A DNA stretch of 64,000 nucleotides from Datnioides undecimradiatus (GCA_008933995.1 WARS01000034.1:3388707-3452706); one strand, 5' to 3'; positions 26,901-39,985 are shown, counted from the stretch's first letter. Made by a program: numbers and translations. The notes: a model not told the origin generated them from the sequence alone.

Positions 26901-28675
26901 GCCATTTGTTGCAATGAGCGCCAGTGGAAGTGCCCGAAAGCAAAACCCAGTGCCAAAGTTTCAATTAGACAAATAACTCAGATGTACAGTGTCCAGCGAG
27001 GGGACACTTCTTCCTATCAAATGGCCATTTCAGCTGATAAGATGGGTTTATATTTTGCTCGGGATCTTTCCTAAAGCTGCATTAAATCAATAACCCGTTT
27101 GATGTGGTGGCACAAATGCGTCTCCGTTGGAATTATCTTCAGGTCCAGTCCTGCATTATGTGCGTCTGCGCGGGACCAAACATTCGGCTCATCCCAGGTT
27201 CACGTTTCCTTTGTAGAGCCCTCTGGTTTGTCAGCTGCTTTTCTCTGGAGACAATGCAATGTTCATGGATAATTCAATTTAGACTCAAGGGCACTGAAAT
27301 ATAAAAGGCACTTGAGGCCACTTATGCCATTGTTACAGTGCCAACTAATGCAGATCTTAACAAATGTACTGCCCAGACAGAGACACGGTTTTCAATTACC
27401 TAAGGGAATATTCCGCAATGGCCCTTTGTAAGGACGGCATAAAGGGACAAAATTGGTGTGCTGAGGTATTTTCTGTGACTTTGGTATGGTCATGAGGACA
27501 CAGGTTGAGTCGGGGAAATGGGCGTTTGTCAGAAAGATGGAGGAATATCCTGATCTGCTCTCCAAGGCCCTGTTGTGAATGCGCAGCACACATGACAGCT
27601 ATCACAGGCCTATCATTGAAGCCTCATTGGCTGTCTCAGCCCGCAAGGCCTCATTCACATAAATGTCATAACAGTGCGTCTGCTGACTGAAAGTGTAACA
27701 GCTCTGGGGGGTAAAATAAATACATAACCGCTGATCTGCTGTCTGAAATATGCATCACGTGCACGGTGAATAGGAATAAATCACATCAAAGTCCTACCGT
27801 GTATTCATTTCACTGCGAGTGAAGGGTGGGTGAGCGTGCATATGGTCATCAGCACAGCAGGACGCAAAGGAAACCACTCCGGGGGGTTCAGGATGAGGGT
27901 TGTTTGAAAAGAAAAAGCCCCTTTAGCTAAATTAAAGTATCCCTCCCAAGTGGTGCAGATGCAGTGTGAAATTTAATTACAATTCTTCCACCCCACTCAA
28001 ATTATTTTCACTTGCGCACTTTGGAAATCAAAATAAATAAATGTAAGAAAAGGAATAAAAAGGACCCCTCGCTGTGGTTCTCCGCCGGATGCACGTCTTC
28101 TGCTCGGCGACATTCTTTGCTGCAGGAAAACTTAATGAATTATGTTGCCCCCTGCATCTCCCACCCTTTGAAGACGAGCGAGAGGGAGAGGTACAAAAAA
28201 AAGAAAGTTTAATTGACACTCTGTCTCACCTTCCCTCAAAGAGGACACACCATGACGTTCTCGGGGGAGTCTCGCATTAAATGAGACAGAACAAAAGGAG
28301 GGGAGTAAATTCACATTCTGCGGGCGCCTCGGATGTTTCTGAGCATTGCCCCAAAAAATCCCTTCAAGAGGCATAATTGGAGCAAAGAAGATTGCTGCAA
28401 GTTTTCTTACAGAATGCAATATTACCTGAGTCTTTAGCTCGAGGCATCCTGCACATGACTCCGAGGTGAGTCAAAATGTGTCAAAAAATAATAAATTAGG
28501 CACCATCGAATAATTACCGAATTCACTGCTGCGTCCGAGACACTTAAAGCGATGAAGGCAGGACATCTCTGATGGGTGATGATCCTTATGAGTGTGGAGA
28601 CTCTGAGGCTGAGGCTCTGTGGGCCAGCCTGATGTCAAGAGACACTACTCTAGCCTTAGCAGCTACGCCAATCTA
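20978..28675. other. long non-coding stretch, no gene seen
   Basis: About 7.7 kb with one clear (CA)n microsatellite and no recognisable exon or transposon. Two small open frames at 22720-22908 (minus) and 22950-23151 (both strands) have balanced composition but match nothing I know. An A-rich run lies near 21700. An AT-rich stretch lies at about 25965-26000. Much of the stretch looks unique and could include conserved non-coding elements, for example around 24640-24680 where a CCTAATTAATAC homeodomain-type core occurs. Confidence 0.5.
21421..21442. repeat. (CA)n microsatellite
   Basis: Eleven uninterrupted CA units, preceded by an imperfect CACGTGTATA segment. Confidence 0.95.
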
Positions 28676-28700
28676 ATATATGCAAATAATTAATCAGCCC
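28676..28700. promoter_or_regulatory. octamer plus homeodomain composite motif
   Basis: A perfect POU octamer ATGCAAAT (28680-28687) is directly followed by AATTAAT (28688-28694) and then a CAG. POU-homeodomain factors of the neural classes bind such combined octamer/TAAT arrays. The motif is seen; function is inferred and single motifs like this occur by chance. Confidence 0.25.
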
Positions 28701-28851
28701 TCTCTCTCTTGATCTCATTCTAACAAGTTGCTTTTGACACAGTGGCAGTTCCCAAACGAGTCCATTAACGCACTTACCTCAACTTCATTTTCAGCGATGT
28801 TGACATTTTTTGCATGAGAAGTCTCACCCCGGATGATTCCCTAGCGAGGGC

Positions 28852-28861
28852 GGGGGGGGGG
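28852..28861 (+). repeat. G-run, possible G-quadruplex
   Basis: Ten consecutive G, preceded by GGGC and followed by TGGTGG. The strand has enough closely spaced G to fold into a quadruplex. Assembly or sequencing error in run length is also possible. Confidence 0.6.
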
Positions 28862-28915
28862 TGGTGGTTCTTTTCCCAGGGCAAGGCACACACAGGAGGA
28901 CCGAGGTGATCAAAT

Positions 28916-28932
28916 ACACACACACACACACA
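28916..28932. repeat. (CA)n microsatellite, short
   Basis: About eight CA units, with a second partial CA block just upstream near 28887-28893. Confidence 0.9.
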
Positions 28933-31900
28933 TTTCTCTCTCCTTTTCTACCCTCACACCCGCGCACACGCACTGAGGCAGAAAATGACCCCAGTGTCCT
29001 GCAGCATTAGCATCTCCACGGACGTCAATCACCGCGAGTGAGCACCGACACCCTTGAAATGCTCATCGACAGCTTCCCCGCAACACAGACATGTCCATCC
29101 TCATTTGAGCAACATTAGTCACAATCCCACGGTGCTGTCATTAGCACTAATAAAAATCAACAAGAGAAGCTCATTTTATCCGGTGCGCCCTGGTTGGACG
29201 CCAGTGCTGCACCTCCATAATCTCCAGCTGAATGAGGAGCAGTGAATTTTGTATGTATGTATGATGATTGTGCCTTGAATGTGTAACTGTGTGGATTCAA
29301 GCTGGGAGCCAGTTGGTCTCACATGTTAAATATCAGGAAAAACAAGAAGTGCCATATTTTTTGGGTGAGGTTTAGATTAGAGGTCAGATTACGCGCTGCA
29401 GTAAGTAAGATGAGAATGCTGAGACAGTGAGAGAGAGCGCAGTGATTCCTTTCCAGTGTCACATCGCCTCATAACATTAGTCTTTATTAGCACTGAGAGA
29501 CTGGACTTGTGAATCTGTAAAACCTTAGGAAACCTGCTCCCACGCTGGTTTGGGGAAAGGAATCCCAGGGTTCCCGTTGTGTGTGTGGACTCATTACAGT
29601 TGTGCACATTGGAAATGAATCTCCCTGTCCATTGTTTCAACACATTTTACACTTTTCCCACACAAAGTCAAAAGCAAAGCAGCAGAAATGTTGAACATGC
29701 ACTTGTTGTGATCCTTATGCAGAGAGTTTATAAAACGTTATTCACAAAAGTGGACTGGGGGATTATAGCAGGAAAAACACAGCTGAATGGATTGCATAAA
29801 GATCAGTCATGTTTATTCCTAAATGACTGTGCCTCCCATGACTGCACGGAATCCACAGAGGGTTCACCAAATAGAGGTGGTCATCTGGGAACAAGATGAT
29901 AATTGATCACAATGATTATGAATCGTTTGGCTCGGAAAATCAGTCAAAGTGTGACAGTGGACCAGCTGTGTGGCTGTTTCCTGATATAAAAAGAACAGTT
30001 TATTTCCACTAGAGAGACAGAAACAGAGAGCGAGAGAGAGAGGAGGCGTGGAGGATGGGATGGGGGAGAGCAAATCCACTATTTTGCTTTCCCCCAGCTG
30101 CCTCAGCTTGGCTTTACAAGCTGCAGCTGGTATAGTTGATCAAAGCACATTATTATTATAAAACATGTTTTTGGAGGCGAGTGCAAACAAAGGCATAACC
30201 AGGCAATTGATCTGTCATTCCACAGCATACAGTACGTGGTCTGTCTGCGCGAGCGGAGGAACATCCCTCAGAGACGAAAATTGTGGTCATTGAGGACGTT
30301 CAGCTACTCCTCTGCATCTTAACTGAACACACAGGCTTAATACACAGTTTTAGAGTCAGTGTGAATTTCACTTTCTTTGGATATCATTACCATCATTACC
30401 AATCCGCTTAGAATCACAGAGAAAAGACACTCGTTTTAGTTTTCCACAGTATTAAAGTCATTCACTGATAGCTATCTAAAAGCCATGCATACACCACAGA
30501 CAGGGACTGTGAATAGTTAATTCAGCATGCTTTTCATGGCGCTAATTCAACAAAATAAATAAATATAGGCTTAAAGTCACAAAATCCATCTTCTTTTCTT
30601 ACTGCACTTTTTTAAACATTGCGTTTGACACGCGTTTGGCCTCTAGTGCACCTGTTGTCTGCTCCAATTATTGTTGGGCAGGGGGGAGGGAAACACCCCA
30701 GAGAGGTCACCAGGGTGTACACACATTTAGACAGACAGGTCCGACTTTCAACTTCTTCTGTCTTAGGGAGGAACCAGTACTGATGCGGGGAGAGTGCACA
30801 AACTCAATGCAGAAGGACCGGGTTGGATCCAGCCCTTGCTGTGAGCTGACCATGCTTAATGCCACGCCGCTGTGCTGCACAGTGTTAAAACATTAATGGG
30901 AAATTTAAGAAGTCTCGGAGAAATCCAGAATGTCAAACACAATAATTATTTCTCTGCACGGCGGTGACAAGGAGACATGCTGCGCTGCAATCTGTAAGAC
31001 AGCTGACTCTGAAACCTGCATGAGCCAAGGATCGATCGCTGGCAGTAGCCTCCGCCTCTCCATGCCTTTGGCCCACTATCCTGGGTGGATAAAGAGAAAA
31101 TATGTGTGGATTTCCAAATCTTAAACAGAAGGGGGGTGAGGAGGTAAAGCTTAGGTGGGTGCTCATCTCACAGTGGGTGACCAAGACACCAGTGACACTG
31201 GTTTGTCATCATCTTGAACCCAGAGTGGCATCCAAAAGCAGAGAGCAAAGTTCACATGGAGTCATTTCTAAAAATGAACTAATCAATTTTCCCCCCACAA
31301 CCCCCCATCTCTCACTCATGTCAGCAGGTGATGATGCCACTTTGCGCATCGATCATATAGACGCCACTCCAGCAAATAACGCTCAGCCTAAAGCGTCACC
31401 CCAACAGGGAATGCACCTCGCTTCACCATGCCTGCACAAATCAAGGCGAAAGTGCTCATCTGGAGAGAAATCTGGGTTAGAATTGCTGCTGACATGCCAT
31501 GCATCACGGCGTGTGACAAACGAAACATCTGCCCGGTGAAGGGATGTAAAGTGATCTGTCATGCCACGCAGGCGAGCTTTACATCATGTAATGTATGTAT
31601 GTGTGTGTGCAGGGTAGAGACACTTTAACATGGTAAGTGCATATCTTAATTACACTGACTGCACATTAAATGAGATTGCAAAGTTAGTGGTCATCTTCCT
31701 ATATTTGTCATCCCTGGAGGTCCTCTCCCTGATGAACTCTTGCCCAATCACTGTTTAGATCAACTGCAGGCCCACCTCAGAAAGAGAGGGGGTGGGAGGT
31801 TTGAATGAATGATAGCTGTAAAAGCTCTATGTATCTCTACGAGTTCTTGGATTGAAACCTAAATGGAAGAATGATTCCTGACCTCTAAATTATTTCCTCA

Positions 31901-33179
31901 GCTCGGTCACAGAGGCACTCAGGTTTACTCCCAGCGATGGGAAGGAGGGAAAAAAACAAAAGTCGCCGCTCTGTAGTGGTGCACCTGGGAGCCGTTTTCA
32001 TTGTGCTGTTGTGTAGCATCTTCCTCTCCTTACCTTTTTATGTTCCCTCATGAATCCCGTGCTCTCAGGAGCACAATCAAGAGAGCCTTCTGGGCATTTC
32101 ACAATGATGTATAGTCCTGGGGAAGTGCAGGGGCGAGGTATCTGTAATACGTGATGTGGTGTTGTGATACGACTAAACAAGTCCAAGGTCGTCCATTGGT
32201 GATTAAGAAACGCCGTCGGCTGAAGCTGGAGATTCTATTCAAGGTTTTCTTTAAATAGTTGTCGACTAATGGCAAATCAATAACCGAGTGGAGGGATGAT
32301 TAAACATTCCGTCTTTGACTAATGACATTAAAGCCTGAGCTCCTCATAGCATTAACGCTCCTTACCCTTAGAAATGCGCCTGGCAGATTTGTACCTCAAC
32401 CGAACCGACACAAAAATTTTAAGCAGAGCATATATCTGCAATCGCAGCGTGCAAGAGGAACAGGGCTAAAGGTGCCGCAGATCAGGCTGCATATAAACGG
32501 CTCCATCTATTTTCAATTAAAAGATGCCATCGATTCAGGCCTATTGGTATGCATGGGAAAACAGCAGATGAGTGAGGAGTGTTCCTAGTTGTTTTCGGCG
32601 CTGAGAGGAAAGTGAAGGGCGTTCAAGCAAATCGGGCCGCTTTGTACACACACGTCTTAACACAAATTAACCAAATTATAAATAAATTTGTCATACTCAG
32701 GGTGGGGATTCCGGATAAAGGGAGATTAAGGGTAGCAATGCGGTAAACAAAGATAATCCCAATGCTCAATAATGCAACTCACCTCCCTCTCAGAGGATGG
32801 AATATATTTGTTGCCACTTATGTACAAATGATCTCTAGAGGCAATCACTCCCAGTGAGTGAGTACATCAGCAAGCTCTGAATCAATGTTTCATTATATTA
32901 TGCCATGTAATCAAGAGTATTAAATATTCAAGTTGTACAGTTAGTTGCACAGCATTTCAGGAAATAATCTCATGAATCGCTTTAATTCTGACCTGAGCTT
33001 GGCAACTGGTCGGAGCGAGCTGTGGTCCAATTTCCCCCAGATGATCATCACTTCCTCAAAGCAGTCCGATCGGTTGGGATATTAAACAGGCAGCTTTACA
33101 CCCCCATCAGCACATGTGTCACTCAGAGGTCCCGTCCTGTTTCCCACCATCTCCCTCTGTTTTGTGATTCCGGCCATCA

Positions 33180-33480
33180 CATCCAATCATAATGTACATT
33201 TATTAGTGTCAAGTAATGGTAACAAGTCTTTAATGGATATGTGCCACCAAATCATGAATTATTCATTCTGCTAAGACAGTGTTAATGCTTCACCCATCAC
33301 ATTACACAGGACGGTGTGAGTACGGCTGACAACACAATGTAATTATTAATGTTCTCAGTAATGTTTTTAATGCCAGATTAAGCAGATCTATACACACGGC
33401 TTTAAGTGTTATCCACATGTTTATCCTCAATTTTGCAAATTGCTATTCATTGCATGGAAGATGTTAATATTAAATAATCA
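33180..33480. promoter_or_regulatory. candidate conserved non-coding element
   Basis: AT-rich, non-repetitive segment carrying several TAAT/ATTA cores, including TGAATTATTCATT near 33256 and GTAATTATTAATG near 33339. This texture is typical of deeply conserved developmental enhancers, but conservation could not be tested. It could equally be ordinary AT-rich DNA. Confidence 0.2.
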
Positions 33481-33953
33481 CAGTCAGACTTAATTATATA
33501 ACTTTGGTAATAAATATTAATGTCTGACTCATTCTCTAGCTCATACTTCCATGCTGCATTTGCTTGATGGTGTTTTAATGTTAAAGATGCAACCAGTAGG
33601 ACATTGGTTTCATCCATCAGGAAGTGACCTGAGGATACATCACCAGCTGCTGGCATTTCTAGCTTTAAACCAGAACTGTGTCTCGCTTACGCTTGAAGCA
33701 TAATCTCCTCTGTTGATTGTCCTCCTCCCCTGACTTGTATTTTCAACTGTGCACTGATGAATAAGGATACAATAAGTAAACAACCAACACAGCAAGAAGT
33801 TTCAACAACAGAGATTAGTTTGTTTTTTTTTCTTTTTTTTTTAAGGCCAAGGGGGTCGATCGTATCTGTTTTATGGCAGCGGGTTCTGATCACCAAGTCA
33901 ATAAAGTTCATGGGTTATCACATTATTTGACCTCAAAATCTTCAGAACAGCTG

Positions 33954-33969
33954 TTTTTTTTTTTTTTTT
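33954..33969. repeat. poly(T) tract, 16 nt
   Basis: Run of 16 T. A second T-rich run lies about 115 bases upstream. No retroposon body is recognisable next to either. Confidence 0.9.
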
Positions 33970-36155
33970 GATTGATTTGGTCTCTGACATGTACTATTGC
34001 ATTTCATTTCAACTTTTTCTGCTGCTGTTATTGGAAATTTGTTTGTTTCAAGGTTAGACGAGAAGCTACAGTGTAATTGTGTCAAAGCCTTATGCAACAG
34101 ACCTCAGTACCATGAGCCTTGACCTGTTTGTGACTTGCCCAGTATGCAGTATTGTATGGTATTTAAGTATGGTTGTACAACTTTTTGCAAAAGGTCCATA
34201 TTACCTTGTGTTTTCTGGTTTCAGCTCTTGCAGTCTCATAAGGCTGTTTTGTTACATTTACATAAGCAACAAGGTGCGGAAAGTCAGTGACGAACGATCA
34301 GCCACTGAAGCAGAATTCTGAATCTGCAGCATTTAGCTAATAAAAGGCATGTAAATCAGCCAGCAGCCCTTTATGCAAAGGGTGATTAGGTTTGATAAGA
34401 ATTACAGTACAATAATTTTGCTCGGATGCTTTCACGAGAGCATAAGTGATATTATGCTCACATTCAAAAACAAAGTAATCCACGGTCCCAGTATAGCAGC
34501 GCAGTGATGCTCAAAGGGTGTCAGCGTTTTCATAGCAGGAAAAATATGCAGATTTTCCCCAAAATGCAGACAATAAATCAACAAAAGTACCCCGGAGTAT
34601 TTCTACCTAATGTCTGATCCACTGATGGATATTACCAAAGCACTGGCCCCAGCAATTAACCATACAGTTTGTCTTTTAACACGCATTTCTCTGCATGAAC
34701 GGGATCCATCATGTAGACAGGACTGCTGAGAGCCAAACTTTGCGTTTGTCTTCTCATCTCATTTTCACTCGTTTAAACGTTTGCACTTATTCACAGCAAT
34801 GACCACAACAATGGGGAATGTGGATTCATTCCTCGATGTGATTTGTATACCTGAACTGAGTTCAGGCAACAAAACCTGATAGAGATGTGTTTTAGGAGGA
34901 ATAAAAATTTAAAAAAAAACAACTTTTCACACGGCTGACAAGCAAATACAACAGCGCTGATGAACAATTAATGAGGCTCAGGGCTACGAGACTCCTCATT
35001 TACAGTGGAAATCATGGGCAGACGAGGCTCAACTTGCAAACAAAATGGGAGTCGGAGGTGGGGACTTGGCACAGGATTAATGGCCGGTGTTGGAGGCCAC
35101 TGGATCCCTATGACAAAGTAATGAAAGAAAGACGTATGGCTGGAGTTCAGCCTGGCCGAGCTTGGGGGCCTCCATGCCTGACATACACATTATGTGCCAG
35201 ATGAACTGACGGGAGCAGAATACAGAAAAAGACTGTGTTAGTGGAGGCACATTACAGTATAAACTGCACTACATAAGACAGAGAGATCACTGACACAAAG
35301 GCCATGGAGCTTGTTAGCCACATGGAACCTGCATTAGCCTTTTTTATCCAGTGCAGCACTGTACTTGTTGGAGCTCTCAAAGATATAATATGTAATATTT
35401 CTACATTAAATGTCTCGAAACAACAAAACCTAGGTCGTATTTGTTGTGTCCTCACAATCCTGTATGTTTCAAATAGGTTCATACTCAGGGAAATCTAATT
35501 TTATTTAATAAAACAGTGTGTTATCAGTTTCATTAGCTTTCATTAGTCTCATCATACAGATAATTCAACATGTAGCAGCTATCTTATGTATAAAATGCAA
35601 AATGTGGCATTTTGGATCACATACATTGGTATCTAATAAATATAAGTTAAATATGCAGTTATTCAAGACCCAGCATCTGTTGAATGCCTTGTTGCAACAC
35701 AGAGTAATATATGATTACAGCCGATCAGAAACAAATGAATTAATGTCATGACTTCACAGGGATCTTAAATATGTTACATCATCTATTAACATGCTGGGCC
35801 ATGTAGTGTCACATCTTAGACAGATTAAAATTCAGCCATGTAACAGATGCCAGGCAGATTTAACCTTGTGGGAAAACACAAGGCACTTCATCAGGGGGAC
35901 GAACCATCGTGCACAAGGAAATCCAGAGCGCACAAATCTCTTCTTCTGAAGAATAGTGAAAGATTTATACGCATTACAAAATAATGAGCTACCTGCTGCC
36001 GGCCTCGGTTATCCTTTTTCTCACTGCCCAGGAGCGGCAGGGGTGCCGTTCTCTCTGGTTGCCCCCCTCACCTTAACATTAGTGGATGGAATGGAGAGAG
36101 CGGAGTGGCAGCTACCTGTGGCCACTCAACAGGTCACAACCCACTGCCTGAGGAT

Positions 36156-36174
36156 TGTGTGTGTGTGTGTGTGT
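36156..36174. repeat. (TG)n microsatellite
   Basis: About nine TG units without interruption. Confidence 0.95.
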
Positions 36175-37860
36175 AGTTCACCACATGGAGGACCAAGGGA
36201 AAGACAAGGCCTTTCAAGCTTCTTGCACCCAGGTAGAGCATGATCAGGCGTGGCAGTGCTACTGTGTTCTCACAGGGTGGAACCGGCAACAACGGACAGC
36301 TGGACAAGTAGCGTCCGACGTGGTTCTGTGCACAGAGTATTTATGTCTTACAGTAGGTTTAATGTGCCTCAGTCCAAAGCTGGCGCAGGGTGCCTTTAAA
36401 ATGCTCCGCCTGCTGGTAGTTTATTTAGGGTTAGGGTTTTGTTTGTGACAGTCACAGTCTGGGCCGCGCACTCCAGTTTCATTGTGTACCAAGCCATTCC
36501 ATTGGAGTGGCTGAGTCACTTGTGGCCTTTCTAAAGGGACTGGATGGCGTCCCCTGGGAAATTAAGGCGCTACTGTAGCACAGAACAGCGCTATTTCTGG
36601 ATTATCAACTGTCTTTCTGTAGCTATGTTCTGGTTCCCGGGAAAACTGAGAGATGGAAAGCTAAACATGTCGTCCTGCAGTCTGTGTTTTGTACATATTC
36701 CTGTCTGTGTGCTTACATTGAGCAGGGTACAGTAGGTACTAACGCTGGTCCAGCTGGGTAATCGGCTTAGCATGTGAAGGTACAAACTCTCACGTCTGTG
36801 TGGATTTCAGGAACAGGAGGCAATTTAGAGGGGAAAAGTACAAAGCGATAGGGAGCTTAAGAACAGGTTACTGTTGTATCAGAAGGCAACCTTACTGTAA
36901 TGGCCCTCTCTAGCTGATGCACAATCTAACACAGTTACACTTTGTAATCAAATCCAAAGTAAAGCTTGGAGCACCTGAGTGCACACATCAGACATTGATT
37001 TGGTGCTTTCTAGCGCTTTTGCTTTAATCTAAGAGCAGTTTGCCAAAAAACAAGCACGTGCAATGTACAGTGAATGGAGCAAGAATGCATTCCACACCAT
37101 GTGCACTCAGTGTCTGGATAACATTACACTCTTCCCATTTTAGCTAGAACATCACCCCATCAATGCACAATATGGCATTCATTCATATATGATGCTACAA
37201 ACAGGAATCCACAGTAGGCAATGTTTTTGTAACCCTAAACAGGCCTGCTGGAAACATCAGTAAACAGGTGGACAGTGGTGATGTTGCATATCACACACTT
37301 GGCTAATAGATAAGTGTGGCGCAACTGGCCAATAGATCAGAACAATAAGCATTAAAGCAGAGAAAGCAGGGTTAGGGGGAGGAGAGACAGATGAACTCAG
37401 CGAGGCCCTGGGCGTCTTAATGATACTGTAGAGAGTACAGTTGTATGGAGGAGACAGTAAAAATGACTCACTGCGTGTCCGTGTATCTCCCCTGCAGCAC
37501 AGCGAGATGCACAATCCAGAGAAAAGAAGAATATAGTTTAAAATATATAAAAAAAAAGACATTTTGCGGCCTTATGGTCTCCTCGCTGTAAACAAACTGA
37601 GCCTCCCTGCACAAGTGCAGCTCATCGCCAGAGAAAGTCGACCTTGATTTGTGCTCAAGAATGGCCCGTTGCTCTATACGGCACAACAACCGCTGCAAGT
37701 GGTTTTAACTTTAATGGTTTCCGAGGGCAATTTTCACTGTAATTATTTGTTGTCTGTTACAGCGTTCCAGGTCGATTCAGTGTAAAAGCCCCTGACAAAT
37801 GTATCATGAAATCCAGGCATTTTATCTATGACAGAGTTCTGTGTTTTTAATTTAACAGTG

Positions 37861-38065
37861 GTATGTGCACCTGCTAATTGATGTCCCACTGCTAATTATT
37901 GGAATCAATTATTTCACCCTTATTGAGTTTGCAATTACCATATTTGTCTGCTTTTGTTTGTTGTCATGTTCAGGCGACGCTGAGCCAGTGCGCAGTCAGC
38001 TCAAATTAGCCGTGCATTAACAATAAATATTTTATGGAATAACTAGCTGCTGATTAAATATGCAA
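37861..38065. promoter_or_regulatory. candidate enhancer with clustered homeodomain cores
   Basis: TAAT-type cores occur at 37875-37880, 37893-37898, 37906-37911 and 37932-37937, then AAATTAGC at about 38003 and TGATTAAAT at about 38051. The 9-mer CTGCTAATT is present twice, at 37871-37879 and 37889-37897, in the same orientation. The segment is non-repetitive otherwise. A homeodomain-bound enhancer is a reasonable inference, unproven. Confidence 0.3.
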
Positions 38066-39654
38066 TGATGCACAGTAGCCAGGTTTGTACCATAATGCAG
38101 CACCAAATTTCCACCAAACCGTGGCTGATTTTTCCATCCACTACTGAGCAGAACTCCAGAAAATAGCAGGAAGTGGTTCATTGAGATAAACAGCTGGAGG
38201 CTTTAAAGGAGATGTGACTAAAAGTGCGTCTGTCATGTCTGCTGCTTCAGTGGACGCTTAAGTTCCATGCTTTGTGTTAAATAATGACTGACACTTAACG
38301 TTATTTACATATGCATCCCATTTGCATGCAGCAGCTAATTTCTTTGCTCAGACTCTTTCCATTGCAACTTCAAAGCAATTTGTCAGGTTTTCTTTGCAGG
38401 TTGAAAATGTGCAGCAGGTGGCTAGAAACACACTCCATGAAGTGTCCTCGTATAGGAAAATGATAAATGAGGCAGAGCCTGAGATTTCCACAGTGATAAA
38501 TATTTAAAGTTGTATTCACAATGTACCTTCTGCAAAAGTGATTTATTCCTTTCGAAGTTAGCCACTCAACAGCTGCCCTGCAGCCCGAACGTCGACCATA
38601 CCATTGTTGTCTAGTTTTTAGTTTCCATTCTACTCTATGCAAGGCAGCGGTTTAGTCATAGGGAGGCTGTAGTGGTTGTTAGCCGTCAGAACCGATGTGC
38701 TAAGGTACAAAATATAACAAAAGGTTAATCAGTTGACCCACACTTCCCACGGAGCTTCAGTCATTTGCTGCTATTATTTAGGTGATATTTGCATGCGCTA
38801 CCTGTCTTGGTAAATTAAATTACTGCAGCGTCACCGCTCCTGCAGCCACATCCATCTTAGGTCGTTTTTTGTGCGCAAACGAACAAATAAATGCACGCAG
38901 GCACATGCCGAAGCTGAAAAGCTGAAGAGCAAATCCCACATGAATAATGCGTTTTTGTTGTGACTGTGTGACACTGAGAACAGAAAGGCTGAAGGAAAAA
39001 GAGAAACAGAACGACTTCTCCAAAGGAAACAATCTAAACAAGACCTAAGGGTTTTAGGAGAATTGAATTTTTACCTGCTTTGGGTTAAAATGGCTCTGGA
39101 TAAGACATTATCAGTGTGGGTCATGGTTATGGGTCGGGATTTTCTTATCTTATCGTTTTGTTGGAGGATTTTGGAATCGCACAAGTTACCCTATAGATTG
39201 GCAGCTCCATATCCCTGCAATGAATAAAGTATAAGTCTCAGTATGAAATCAGTTGTTCTCCGTTGCATCTCAGGCTGAGAGAAATTGTTTTGCCTTGGAA
39301 ACTGTCACCGCTTTCACAGTTCTTTTATTACCTCTCGGTGACAATGCCTTTGCCGACAGAGAAATGCCTGAAACTGTAATGAGTGTAAATCCATTTTTAA
39401 TCATTAGTTTGACAGTGAGGATACAACACCCTTTATAACACTTTGCTTTGTAGAAAGCCCACTGTGTACTTTTCTCCTTCTCTTTACAAGAGTTGGGAAA
39501 AGATGAAGAAGATTCTATTTTTTTTTTCCGAATATGACCAAAAAATCTATGCTGAAACTTCTAAAAACACAACACTTATTATATCATATCACTAACTACA
39601 ACAGTCAGTCTGTCTGAATGTAAGTTTTAATGTGTCAGATCAACTGTTTACAGA
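38066..39654. other. non-coding sequence, no gene seen
   Basis: No gene or named repeat was recognised. A T-run lies near 39519-39528. The segment leads into the inverted-motif repeat at 39.7 kb. Confidence 0.5.
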
Positions 39655-39985
39655 TTAGGTTGATACAAAATACTCAATGTGCACTTGCTTGCTGTTTCTG
39701 GAGCTTCCGACCATATTACATTTAACCCATTTAATGTTTAAACTTCTCAATATATCTGAATGCTTCCAGATCTTGGTCAGCTGCCGCTGAGGAAACCCCA
39801 TCTGATGATGAAGACGCAGCAATCCAGTCGAAAGCTCCAGAAAATCAAAATGGTGCATGAGGTTTTTATCTGTCGGATTCCTCCTCCGAGATGAAAACTG
39901 TTCATTTAAGCTGATATGGAGACCTGAAGGCCTGAAAGTGCTCAGATGAAGACTGTTGAGCTGAAGGTCAACATGCAAATTGGTT
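39655..39985. mobile_element. unclassified repeat with hammerhead-like inverted motifs (possible Penelope-type remnant)
   Basis: The 18-nt arms 39695-39712 and 39826-39843 are inverted copies of one another, matching at about 16 of 18 positions. The plus-strand copy has CTGATGA (39802-39808), a possible 3-bp GAC/GTC stem (39813-39815 with 39827-39829), then GAAAGCTC (39830-39837). These are the ordered core boxes of a hammerhead ribozyme with a tiny palindromic AGCT stem III. Penelope-like retroelements are known to carry hammerheads with such minimal stem III. Spacing is imperfect and stem I is not evident, so it looks inactive. Identity as a retroelement end is inferred, and the outer limits given are arbitrary. 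Confidence 0.3.

Larger units (their letters stand above)
28701..33179. other. non-coding sequence with a G-run, CA tract and GA-rich tract
   Basis: No gene was recognised in about 4.5 kb. Local features are a ten-G run at 28852-28861, a (CA)n tract at 28916-28932 and an interrupted GA-rich segment at about 30011-30070. An open frame of 145 codons at 31102-31539 has no recognisable domain and overlaps frames on both strands. Confidence 0.5.
33481..37860. other. non-coding sequence, no gene seen
   Basis: Holds poly(T) runs at about 33830-33841 and 33954-33969, a (TG)n tract at 36156-36174 and a two-unit telomere-like TTAGGG stretch at about 36424-36440. No gene, RNA or transposon was recognised. 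Confidence 0.5.

Noticed and set aside
31102-31539. Open frame of 145 codons, plus strand
   Set aside because: No domain, overlapped by frames on both strands, and no splice or promoter context.
36424-36440. TTAGGG repeated twice, telomere-like
   Set aside because: Only two units; expected by chance in 64 kb and not evidence of an interstitial telomere.
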